From NCBI RefSeq assembly GCF_023078275.1, contig NC_062991.1, positions 558,001 through 622,000 on the forward strand: DNA of 64,000 nt, given 5' to 3'. Origin of the DNA: Leguminivora glycinivorella. Its lineage: Eukaryota; Arthropoda; Insecta; Lepidoptera; Tortricidae. The notes under the pieces are model-generated. The model had not been told where the DNA came from, ran no database searches, and worked only from the letters and a program-made list of their open reading frames with translations. The position numbers and the translations under genes were made by a program. How positions within the stretch are numbered: the stretch's first letter is position 1; each line of letters starts with the position of its first letter. Shown here piece after piece: positions 27,601 to 41,101 of this stretch.

Positions 27601-30600
27601 ATGCACGCTTGGCTCGCTGTAGTGTACAGTTTTACTGGATTTTAAAAGCTCGGCCACACATGCGCGTTTTGAGAGCGTAGGCGGAGCGTTAGCGGAGCGC
27701 ATTGATTGCGGTGCGCCGGACGAACGCTGGCGTTGCGCCTAGCGGAACTAACGAGCGCGGATTGCGAGCGGAACGCCAGCGTTCATCCGGCGCACCGCTA
27801 TCATTGCGCTCCGCTGACGCTACGCTATCAAAACGCTTTATGTGTGGCGGAGGCTTTACAGAAAAATCTTAAACTTGAAAAATTCACGAAACTTTAACGA
27901 AAAATAAAGGGAATTTTAATTTATGAAATGGGAAGTTTCAGCTATTCAATTGTCCATACAAAGTATGGAAAGTTTCCGAAGTTTTCCTATGTGAAAATTT
28001 CAGGATTTTGGAAACTTTCCGTCGGCACATCAGTATATCGTTGTCTGTGTTGAGTACACTCAATATAACCCTACTTGGCGTACCGTGGGGCCTAGCGAAT
28101 CTGTGTAAGAATGCCCTATAACTTATAAACCTTTAAGTGACCGGCCACACCAGAGCGTCGCGTGTCTCGGGGCGCGCAACGGGCGTCCGCGCCACGCCGC
28201 TTCAGTGTAATTCAAAAAACGCCTCCTCAGTACATTTTGTATAGGAAAGACGTAAGACGCGTCCCAGGTGGCGTGGCGGCGGCGGGGCGCGCGCCGCGCC
28301 GCTTGGCGGCGCGCCTTACGTCCTTCCTATACAAAATGTACTGAGGAGACGCTTTTTGAATTACACTGAAGCGGCGTGGCGCGGACGCCCGTTGCGCGCC
28401 CCGAGACACGCGACGCATAAGTGGGAACGCTGCCTAAAATATAGTGCATTAGGGTAATTCCAAAAGTCTTCTAATTACGAAAGTCGCATAAAAATCGCCA
28501 TTATTTCAATCATATCAAGATTCCCCTTTCGGAATTACCAGAGCACTTCTGTCATTCGGAATTACCCTAATGCACCTTACTGCAAAGTTTTCAAACTCCT
28601 GACGGGTTACGTTTGACAAGCATTTATGATGTATATAAATACCCATTTTAAATAAATAAGGAAGTAAGGATGTACTTTTTCCCTTACTCGTGGAAGGCAA
28701 AGTAATCAATAACATCTGGTCGGTCCCTTTGGAGGTACATAGATTACCACCTACAGACCACGCTTGTGAGGAACCATAGAAAACTCGGCAGCTCACGTAG
28801 TGAGCTAAAACAAAGAAAAATAGGCCCAAGATCCAGTCTCTATTTCACTTTTGGGCAAGGTGGTTTGGTCGTAACTTGCAACTCTTGCAAGGTTATGACA
28901 ATTTTCTGAAGATACGTAGCCTGGTCAACCCTAAGGACACTAGATGTAAATGTAAACGTGAAAATAAGTGATATAATACGTAGCAGAAGGAGCACGAACG
29001 CTAATGTTTGGTAACCGAGGCATATAAGACACTCCCTCTATTAGAAGTAATCTGTGGGTGGGAAAACTCGAGCTGTATTATATTAAGTTCGAAAAAACCT
29101 TACACGTTCTTGACTTCTCATATTCATGCATAATGGTTAATTATCTTTCAAGCGTAAAGTCATTCAGAAAAAAAAAACGGTTTGCGTTTGGATTCATTCT
29201 TGGGTATGATATGATTTCATTTCACCTTCAAATCAAGAGTGAACAGGCATCTTCTGGGCGAGCTCACTCCATCGTAGGCCACGTCTTTGCCTTTGGCTAG
29301 TCTGTGGCTAAGAGTAAGCCCATTTATAATTAAAAAAAAATGGGAAATGGCACATGGACATGGCTTAGCAAATGATTGAAAATATTGCAATCCATCTAGG
29401 AGAGTATAATGCTTAGCAAAACTCAATTGAAGTTAGTGCATTTTAGTTTCAGTTGTAATTTTTATTCTTAATTTAAAAACTCTGAAAGTGAACGTCCTAT
29501 AGTGTCCTGTGTGCGTAGTCGAATGCACAAACGCTTACGATAATATTTTCGCGACAGAGCCAGACTACCTTTCGCGGCGTTTCGTTTTCGTTTCGCGTCG
29601 CAGAAATGCCATTCGGCTACGGGGTCAGGTGCCGTAGCCGAATGGCATTTCTGCGACGCGGATCGAAAACGAAACGCCGCGAAAGGTAGTCTGGCTCTGT
29701 CGCGCCAATACGCACGAGCGATAGAGATACATATCTACGAGCGTTTCGTTTCGTGAGCGTTTGTGCCATTCGGTTACGTACCCTGGGAGTTAGTGTTTCC
29801 ATGCGACAATGACGTCGCGGTAAGCGCGTTGAAATTCCTGACATTTCCTCGGCTGCATTCTTGACAAACGGCCAAAATTCCTGAAGTCTGGTGACCCTAA
29901 AGACTAGGCTACCAAAATTTCTGTGTTGATTTGTTTCAGTTCTTTTGAAAAATTAAAATGAAATATTGATTTTTCAAGTAAGCATATACAATGCGCATAT
30001 GAAGGTCAAATAAAGCTACGCCGGCTCTAACCCTACGCCTCAGCCTCGAGAAGATTTCAGTCCACCCTCAGTTGGTGGGGGGTATCCATTATGGCACCGG
30101 CAAGAAAGAAAAGAACCATCGCAACCGATTGTTTATTAGGCTCCTTTTTGCTGTGTACTTATACTTAACACAGCAAAAGGGAATGTACAAGTTTCTAATG
30201 GGGTGGCAACGCGCATGTGACACTCTTTGAGTTGCAGGCGTCTATAGGTTACGGTGACCGCTTTCCATCAGGCGGACCGTATACTTATTTGCATCTGACG
30301 TAGTATAAAAAAAATAGCGAGAACTGTGGAACCTGCAGCTGGAACCCTTGACGAAGCCATTGCTGAATTTCCTCCATAGCAAAATGTTGATAGGTAATAC
30401 AGGGCATTTCCTGTAGGGGAGATAGGGGAGCATTGGGCAGTCGGGAGGTTCGGGCACGACCTTGTAAGTCGGGTCGTATGAATGGTACTTAATTTTGTAT
30501 ACTGTGGTAGTTTAGCTTACTAACTGGCAACACCGCTCAGGCTAATGTCATCTGCCATTTTGATTAGTTGTCAGTGTCACATGGTGTCGATCGTTTCGTG

Positions 30601-33600
30601 CGTGCAAAAGTAAATATTTTGATGTGATTTCGAAGGAAATAACAACGTGATCTGCGTAAAGCCGTAAGTTTCTGTATTGTCATCTAGTTATGTGTTTACG
30701 AAAGCTAATATTAACGTATAAATTAAGGTAAAACATTAGACTACAAAAAACATATTTGAATTTATTTGTGAAATGAAGGAGTGGGGAGCATTGAGCACTA
30801 ATTTTAAAGGGAGGTTTGGGCATGCCCAATGCTCCCGCCACTATTGTTTGTTTCGGCAATCGCTGTAAAAAGTAAGTTCTGTGACGGGTTTAAATTGCAT
30901 GTAAATATTCAATTTGAATACTAAATACTTTTGATGTTTTATTATTGTTTGTGTTACTAATTATTATATTATTTTTTCTAGAAAAATGCCGTTTGAATTT
31001 AAAAAGAAAAATAAGCGACGCGAAATCCCAAAAGAAATAATATTACGTGCCATAGAAGAAATTACAAAGGGAACAAAAATTAAAGCGACTGCAAATAAAT
31101 ACGACATACCTAGATCAAATCTCCAAAGATATTTAAAACAAGGCACTGTAAAGGATGTTTCTTCTAAATTCATATCTTGCCAAATATTCGCTGAAGATGA
31201 AGAAGCAAAACTGTCAGAGTATACCTCATATCTTCTAAATTGAATTATGGACTTTCAAAAGTGCAAACGCGTCAGTTGGCTTATGACTATGCATGTGCAA
31301 TAAATAAAAAAATACCAGTAAGAATACTGAGTAGGTATTGAGTACTAAATCTGTAGTATTTTTTTGTTTTGAGTACTTATAGTTTAAAACAGTTGATTGT
31401 TTGTTGATTTTATTGCAAATTTTATGATTATATTATTTAATATTCAAGTAATTTACCATTAAGTGGCCTATTTAATACAGTGCCCAAACCTCCCATTGAG
31501 GTGTCCAAACCTCCCGACCATTGGGAGGTTTGGGCACTTTTGACAGTATTCAGAAAATCTCTTGCAATTTTGAGACTGATTATAATTGTATAAGTGTTCT
31601 TCGTTATAATTGAAGCCAAATATATGTGCTACTAATATAAGGAGTAAAAAGTTGATTTTGTTAAAAAATTGCATTTTTATTAAGGCTTAAGTAAAAAAGT
31701 GCCCAATGCTCCCCTATCTCCCCTACCATAAACAATTTTATACCTTTAAATGAGCAATTCTTGTATATTTATTTATATATACCGACGATCTCGGAAACCG
31801 CTCCGGCGCCTCCGCTTAGCTCGGTCGTACGAGGTCGGTCTAATGTTCGCAGACAGATAGGGTTTCGCATCCCGGCATGCTCTTATCGCTAGGCCACCAG
31901 CCCTTCATAATTTTCAAAGCAAATTCTTAATTTTCTTTGTAACAGTATATTTGGCAAATGCACTTATGAAACTTGCACTGAAATTCAATGAGCAGTGATG
32001 CAAGCTGCATGTAATCGATTTCTAATTAATAGCCGTTATGCATTCCTTGTTATATACGATACGGCTTACGATACGAGTGTGGAAAAAACCTTGATTTTTC
32101 CGCTTCGGCGGACCTCAATATGTAAACTTGTAAAAACTTTAGCACCTGTATAAACTTTTACAAGAAAAACTGGTATTTAGGTTTATACACACAAAATTTA
32201 GGTTTCAAAAAAAAAATTTAAAAAAAAACTCACAAGACATTTTTTTGATTCTGATCTGACTTATTAAATGTTATGTAAAATATTCGAAAATAAAAATTAC
32301 CAAAATTTTTTTTTCTCTAAAAATTATAAAAGTTATGTAACATTTTTTGCTCGTTTTTACATCAAAAATGCGTGGCTAAAATATTTCGGGTTATTCAGGC
32401 ACACTGTGTATACAAAACTCCAAAAGTTTATTTTTTGGTAATGACTTATTAGATGCTATGTGAAAGTATACAGAATTGTAAAAAAAGTATTAACACCAAA
32501 GAAAATTATTTTTTTCTAAAAATTACAAAAGTCATGCCACATTTTTTGCTTGTTTTTATATATAAAAAAAAACGGGTTATTCAGGCTAATCTGGCCCAAC
32601 GTGTATGTACAGCGGGGCAAATCTCGACTGGGGGACAATTGTAACTGATCCATTTTTTCCATTATTACATGTTGAGTTCTACATGTATCCACTAAACACG
32701 CCTACCATATATAACCGGTGGACACTATTTAATAATGCAAACATTGTAAAACATGGAAAAAATGGACCAGTTACATTTGCCCCCCAGTCGAGATTTGCCC
32801 CGCTGCTCCTCACATAATGAGATTAGTATTAGTAATATGTAATATCAAAGACATATCGTCACTACTTTGAAAAAAACTTGTATCTTCGTCTGTCAATGAA
32901 AAGAAAATTGTAGTAAGTATGTATGGAATGCATATAGACTTACTGCGTTTTAACTTTGAGGAGAAGCATGAGATACGAGATTTTTTTCAAAGTAGGGACG
33001 ATATGTAACTCCGTATAGACCATAGAGGAATAAGTAAGGGAAGAGTTGTAACTCCATACATCAGTAAATGCGAGTTATTTGTAGTGACATCTATCGTCAT
33101 TCACTCGTCAATCACGCGCCAACTAGCTTAAATTATCAGTACTGCTACTCGACGCTAGGTGCCGACAGTGTTGCGTCTGCCAAAAATGTAATATTAAAAC
33201 AGTTTATACCTTATATTATAAGGTGAAGTAATTGAAAGCAAAGTACTGATTAATACTATTGTAATATTAGCTAAAAATTGTTGAGCAATAGACTTTTTGT
33301 TCGTCGTGACATCTATTGACAAGTAGCAGTACTGATAATTTACGCTAGTTGGCGCGTGATTGACGAGTGAATGACGATAGATGTCACTACAAATAACTCG
33401 CATTTACTGATGTATGGAGTTACAACTCTTCCCTTACTTATTCCTCTATGGTATAGACGGATAAGTCTAAGAAAAAAACGTACCTCAAAACCCTAGAAAA
33501 AAAGGTACGGTGGCCTAGATGGTGTTTACACCATTGGGGAACGCTCGGCTAGATGGCGCTAATAAAAATATTTGACATTTTAACACATATCAAGCTAAGA

Positions 33601-36600
33601 ATATGGGCCAAATTGTCAAAACTGAGGTTCAAAAGTTTTAAGCTTGTGTCGAGAGATGGCAGTCTATGCACTGTGATTACACATTTTGTCATTACTTTGA
33701 AAAAATCTCGTATCTCACACTGCTCTTCAAAGTGAAAACGCAGTAAGTCTATACGCATTCCGTACATACTTACTACAATTTTCTTTTCATTGATAGACGA
33801 AGATACAAGTTTTTTTTAAATTATTGACGATTTTACTTCGACAGTAACTCTCTATAATACTCGATCCTCTTCGGTTTTAGTTATTCATTGAGACGTCTCG
33901 CAGAAAACCTCCTGAAGCGGGGTTCATTGACCTTGCCCCATGACCGCTCCCATCGGTCGCGCCGTACCCAGACGGCACTTACATTTTATTACCCGTCTAC
34001 GCGTTCACCGTTTTATACCTTATTACTAACACGTAAGGCTCAACAGTGGTCACTTTGATGACAGACGCAATAACAGCCTCTAGAAAAGTTTTTGACGTTT
34101 TAGAATGAGGAGGCAAACTGACATTTTATCCCGCAAGGTGACGCCTGTGCAAGTGCCTAGGCATGTCACTGTCATTCATATGTGAGAAAGAGAGAAAAAA
34201 CATATCATTTTCTCGCTCTCACGTATGAAATTCTTTATCTGTGCAATGGACTAATATGGTTGCGCCATCTGTCATAACCTTTGAGTATGCCTCTTCATTT
34301 TGACACTTTTCGATATCGAAATTTTTTGAAATTTGCCATGACAACATACTAATATTATTAGAGTAATAACTATCGAGAAATGGGCTCCTGATGAATTGAT
34401 GAGTGCACAATATACGGAATCTTAGCCGCCGTGAGAATCCACGTTTGATGATGGCTCTCTATGTATGACTCGAAACTAGTCGTCAAAACCGATATATCGT
34501 CACTACTTTTAAAAAATCTCGTATCTCACGCTGCTCCTCAAAGTTAAAACGCAGTAAGTCTATATGCATTCCATACATACTTACTACAATTTTCTTTTCA
34601 TTGACAGACGAAGATACAAGTTTTTTGAAAAGTAGTGACGAAATATGTACTTATTTAAATATATGATTGAAAACCTTCGCAAGCTTATGTTTCTTTCCAC
34701 ATATGTGAGCGTGTTTAGTAAAACGTCCCACTTTGTCGGTTACCATTAAGGCGAGATTTACTTGTATCTTTATATGAATAAACTGACAAAGCGGCTTTAT
34801 AGCAATCGACAAAGTGGGACGTTTTCCCGTGCACACTCACATATGGTTCAAGTGAAACCTGAAATTCCGATATTAATTCGACCCTATTGCCGATGAGCGT
34901 CCCTTTTTTTTAATGGGATACGAGGCAAACGAGCAGACAGGTCGCCTGATGGTAAGCGATCACCGCCGGACCCATGGGCACCCGAAACACTAGAGGTGTT
35001 GGAAGTGCGTTGCCGGCCTTTAAGATGGGTGTACGCTCTCCTGATGAAGGACTCTTTTCTATGGAAACTCACATATATAATTTCCCCTTTAAGATAATAA
35101 AGGCAGGCATAGCGGCCGCTGACGAAATTTCACGTATTGAATAATCTCGCGGAGGGCGTTGAACTCTTCTAATTTTAGACGGGTACACTACACGTCAAGT
35201 CGTCGACCTTATGTTAGTGACGCAAGGTTCAATTTAGCTCTGAGAATGTAAGGTGTCACCCGTACAAGCGTAATGGAATCACCTGATACTGTTTTGTACA
35301 TAATACAGAATACAGATCTTTATTGGTAAAAAAAAATGTTTTACAGGTCATATTTATACGCAATGTTTAAAAAAATATTGATCATCGGTACTGACTTTGG
35401 TCGGCGGTATGACTTTCAGGGACTATCCATATCCACACACAGGCGACGCATGTCCTAAGACGCGACGCGCTTGGCGCGTCTTACGTCTTTCCTATACAAA
35501 ATGTACCGAGGAGACGTTTTTAAATTACCTAATACACTTGGGCGGCGCGGCGCTGGCGTCCGTTCCGCGTCTTACGACGTGCGTCGCCTGAGTGTAGATA
35601 GTCCCTTTATACATGGTAACAACAACTTTTTACTTTTAAGAGTTTTGAATGATTCACGGTTATTTTCATTAGACCACAGAATATATAATAGTACGTATAT
35701 AAGTATTTGTATATTATATATATCGTTGTCTGAGTACCCATAACACAAGCCTTCTTGAGCTTACCGTGGGACTCAGTCAATCTGTGTAATAATGTCCTAT
35801 AATATTTATTTATTTATTTTATATAATAGTACAAGTACAGAAGGCTCACTCCTTTGATGTGCACAAAATGCCGCCATTCCAAATTTTACCTACAGTAACA
35901 AACGGCTCGCACGAGAGCAGCCGACATTGAATTTTATTGCGCCGCGCGAAGGTCGTCACCACTGAATGGGCCGCGAACTCGAGGCCGCCGGCATGTACTT
36001 GTAGCGCGACGATAGAATCGCGGAGTGAGCCGCCCCTGATTAGACTTATATTGACCGGGATATAGACCGTAATTACCTTTTTGATTTTTGTCGAGCTCCC
36101 GATATTTCGACGCAGTTGCATGCATCATGATCACGGAAAACTATCTATCGGGAGCTCGACAAAAATCAAAAAGGTAATCACGGTCTATAAGCTACCATCC
36201 ACACTCATAAGACGCATGTCTTGCGGCGCGCAACGGACGTCTCCGCCACGCCGCCTGAATATAATTCAAAAAACGTCTCTTCAGTACATTTTCTATAGAA
36301 AGGACGTAAGACGCGCCACCAGGCGGCGCGGCGCGCGCCATGCCGCCGCCATCTGGGGCGCGCCTTACGTCCTTCCTATACAAAATGTACTGAGGAGACG
36401 TTTTTTGAATTACATTCAGGCGGCGTGGCGCGGACGTCCGTTCCGCACCTCAGGACATGCGTCTCTTAGATGTGGCCGGTCCCTAATGTCTATATCCCGG
36501 TCAAAATAAGTATTTTTACTTTTGTTGACATCGGTATCGGTTCGGCCTGATAACCTAAAAAAAAACATTTATTTCAAGCTTCTTGGCTCATATACCTCTG

Positions 36601-39600
36601 CCACACTATGCCCCTCGCGCTGCCGCGATGTGCCCTCTCCGGCCACACACTGCCCTCGCGTGATTATCGCACTAGGTTGTTGACGGCCCTTTGACTCGCT
36701 CCAAAAAAACCGACAAAATAGGGAGCGGTGGGCATGACGAGGAGCATGACGAGCGGCGTGACGAGTAGCGCGGCCACACTATGTCTCTGCCTACTTCCCA
36801 CGCCGCTCGTCGAGTTGGCAGAGGTATAGTGTGAATTTTCTGAGATGAACTTTTCGCTTTAGCCGTAATCTGTTAAACAAAGGCCTTTGTTTCTATTATT
36901 CACGGCGGCTAGCTCCCGTTTGAACGGCACGTGCTATAGTCACAGTGTAGTTAAAAAGCAACTATCATGATAGTAATAAGGTTCAAATCCATAAAAAGAC
37001 CTTTCGGAGATAACACGTTTTGTTACCAAAAGTTACTTGCATACTGCAGACTGTTTAATAAATTTGAACTTTATTGCTATCATGATAGTTGCTTTTTAAC
37101 TACACTGAGACTTTAGCACGTGCTGTGGAAACGGGAGCTAGCCGCCGGGAATAATAGAAACAAAGGCCGTTGTTTAACAGATTACGGAATACGGCTAAAG
37201 CGAAAAGTTCATCTCAGAAAATTCATACTATAATAATATTGTCACATCCAAACTTAACTTACCCATTATTTAAATAGTATTGTGGCCAGACAGATCATCA
37301 ATAGAAATTTTATGCGATGCGACCTCTTCCAGATTGCTTAATTACAATTTTATATTAGGTACAGTCAGCAACACATCTATGAATACAGCCAAAGTGCCAA
37401 AGATAAGTTTTTTTTTTTCCTAATAACACTACAAACATGCTTACTGCTACAATTTCGCCAAACCAAAGTTTATGTGCATGTATACACGCCAATAGCAATA
37501 GTCCTGTATACCACAGCTATATTTTTGACACTTTGGCTGTATTTATAGGTGTGTTGCTGGCTGTACCTACTAGATAACGCCGTGTCTTGCGTGGGCGACG
37601 GTCGCGCGATGGTCGCGCGACGGCGATGCGACGCATACGAAATCAAACCTTATCGATATGGAAGTATGAGACGCGACGGCGACGGTCGCGCGGTCGCCCA
37701 CGCAAGACACGGCGTAAGCCAACGGCTATATAGGGATGACGACTACATAAAAAATGGCATTCTGTTTAGTCCGTCAGTTAGATCGTCCAATAATACTGAA
37801 CACATATTTTTCGCTTTTTCTAATTAATTAAAAAATACAAAGATTCAGCATCAAAGTTCCGGGCTTGTGACGTCATTTCTAAGTAAAAAATTGTACCTAG
37901 GCGTGACGTCACGCGAAACTTCAACGCACTGTACCATCGTCATTTTTCGTTTACGAGAAAAAGGAAAAATACGTGTCTAAAATTCTTTCATAATGTAACT
38001 GATGGACTAATTAGTTTTTTTTAGTCGTCTCGCCTATTATGTATACACGATTACAACATACATATAAAACTGTCTGGGACCAGTTGACTGGACTATTCAT
38101 CAGAATTAATTAGAATACTAATGATTAAAAAAAATAAAAGTACTTAGCACTTAGTATTAGTAAAAATTACGACTTATTTTACGAAAACTGAAATATATGT
38201 CTACAATACTACTAGCAACGCGCCCCGGCTTCGGATATAAAAACATATGCTCAAAAATTTAAAATTTTGAAAAAACTCCCGACCGCGACATAGTGGACCG
38301 ATTTTCATGAAACATGGCTAAGAACACTCCCGACTAACTCAGCTTTGAAATAATACGAAATTAAATCCAAATCGGTTCATCCGTTCGGGAGCTACGATGC
38401 CACAGACAGACACACACAGACAGACAGACACGTCAAACTAAGGGACCGGCCACACTTAAGAGACACATGTCCTGAGGTGCGGAACGGACGTCCGCGCCAC
38501 CTGGGGCGCGTCTTACGTCCTTCCTATACAAAATGTACTGAGGAGACGTTTTTTGAATAACATTCAGGCGGCGTGGCGAAGACGTCCGTTGCGCGCCCCG
38601 AGACACGCGACGCCTAGATAAGTGGGGACGCTATACCTTATAACACCCCGTCGTTTTTGCGTCGGGGGTTAAAAATTGATATAGGTAGCAGTGGCGGGGC
38701 GTGAAAATTTTCATTGATAAAGCCGGAGGGGTTTTTGGAATCTGTTTTGTATGGAATTTTAGGGAACCCGTTGGGAATCGAGTTGTATTGACGCTCCGCC
38801 ACTGATAGGTAGTAAGTTTTTGTTATAAGAAAAATATTATTTATTAAAAGAAGATTGACATATGCCATCGCGCGTCTTTTGTCGACCTATGCAAGAGAGA
38901 TAATCATACATTGTGTTGTTATAGTATTTAATATCTCAAACGACATTTCATTAAGTCAATGAACCAGTGGTGTCCTAGCGGTAAAAGTGTGCGTTTTTCT
39001 ATCCGGAGGTCATGGGTTCAAATTCCGGCCCGTAGCAATGAGTTTTTCGGAACTCTCCAGTGTTACTAACTAACCATAAGTTTCAATAAACCGTTTGAAG
39101 TAACGAGAATAAATTAGCGTAAGAGCTGCCGCTAGGGCTCATCATAATCAATCACGTCAACGGGGCTAGGCTGATAACAGTTTTGGGACTATCTAGGTCC
39201 TAAGTGATCGATAATGCCTGGGCGGTGAGATTATCTATAGGTAGTGTAGGTACCGAAGACATATATCACTCCGTATAGACAGATACATTCTAAAAAAAAA
39301 CGTACCTCAGTACCATACAGAAAAAGGTACGGTGGCCTAGATGGCACCTTTGGGGTACGCTCAGCTAGATGGCGCTAATTTTAATATTTGACATTTTATA
39401 CTGACATGTTGTGACCTAATCTATAAAAACACCTATGTAAACACATGTGTATGCAATAAATGCTAAGAATATGGGCCAAATTGTCAAAACTGAGGTTCAA
39501 AAGTTTTAAGCCTGTGGCAAGAGATGGCAGTCTATGCACTGTGATTACACATTTTACTTCGACAGCAACTCTCTATAATTCTAGATCCTCTTTGGTAGGT

Positions 39601-41066
39601 ACGAATGTATAGTCGAGTTCATTAAAATGTGTTCATTTCTTCATCTTAATAAGGTGAATAAATTTATAAGGTACAGCGGGGCAAATCTGGACTGGGGACC
39701 AAATGTAACTGGTCCATTTTTTCCATGTTTTACAATGCTTGCATTACTAAATAGAGTGTCCACCGGTTATATATGGTAATAGGCGTGTTCAGTGGATATA
39801 TGTAGAACTCAACATCATAGTGTAATAATGGAAAAAATGGATTAGTTACAACTGTCCCCCAGTCGAGATTTGCCCCGCTGTACCTTATAAATTTATTCAC
39901 CTTATTAAGATGAAGAAATGAACACATTTTAATGATATTTATGAACTCATACAACCCGGCAACCTTAAAATCAAGGATGATATGGGCGAGGTATAATTTT
40001 AAATTTTGTCTACATTTATTTTACTGGGTAGATTTTGACAACAAACGACTACCATATGCTCAAAAAGGCGTAAGTTATAAAACAGCTCCAGGTATTGTCA
40101 TCATCGTCCTGGCGTTATCCCGGCATTTGCCACGGCTCATGGGAGCCTGGGGTCCGCTTTGACAACTAATCCCAAGATTTGGCGTAGGCACTACTTTTTA
40201 CGAAAGCGACTGCCATCTGACCTTCCAACCCAAAGGGTAACTAGGCCTTATTGGAATTAGTCCGGTTTCCTCATGATGTTTTCCTTCACCGAAAAGCGAC
40301 TGGCAAATATCAAATGATATTTCGCACATAAAACTCATTGGTACGAGCCGGGTTCGAACCTGCGACCTCCGGATCGAAAGTCGCACGCTCTTACCGCTAG
40401 GCCACCACCAGCTCCAGGTATTGTTTAATGGACAAAGAACCACAAAATTAAAATTTTGAAAAAACCCCCGACATTGTGTCAGACCGATTTTCATGAAACA
40501 TGGCTAAGAACACTCCCGACTAACTCAGCTTTCAAACAAAAAAAACTAAATCGGTTCATCCGCTCGGGAGCTACGATGCCACAGACAGACACACACAGAC
40601 AGACACGTCAAGCTTCTAACAGCCCGTCGTTCTTGCGTCGGCGGTTAAAAAGCGCTTATGCTCTTTAAGTCCTGAGCTATGGTTGTCCTTTATGACCTGA
40701 GCTGAAGATCGATATGAATGTTCGCAGTTACAAAGCCTCAGACTGTTCAAGAACTTGAAAGCAATATTCTACACAGATGTACTTATACTTACTAAGTAGT
40801 TTTTCATTGTATGAAAAAAAAGTGCGTCCCCCCCCCTCTAACTTTTGAACCATATGTTTAAAAAATATGAAAAAAATCACAAAAATAGAACTTTATAAAG
40901 ACTTTCTAGGAAAATTGTTTTGAACTTGATAGGTTCAGTAGTTTTTGAGAAAAATATGGAAAACTACGGAACCCTACACTGAGCGTGGCCCGACACGCTC
41001 TTGACCGGTTTTTCATTGTATTTTCAACCCCCGACACAAAAACGACGGGGTGTTATAAGTTTGACG

Positions 41067-41101
<35 letters not shown>

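Noticed and set aside
28162..28418. Paired 60-codon frames on opposite strands
   Set aside because: Mirror images produced by the palindrome at 28136-28434.
38964..39040. Functional tRNA gene
   Set aside because: A- and B-box-like text only, no clear cloverleaf, and the body matches SINE structure.
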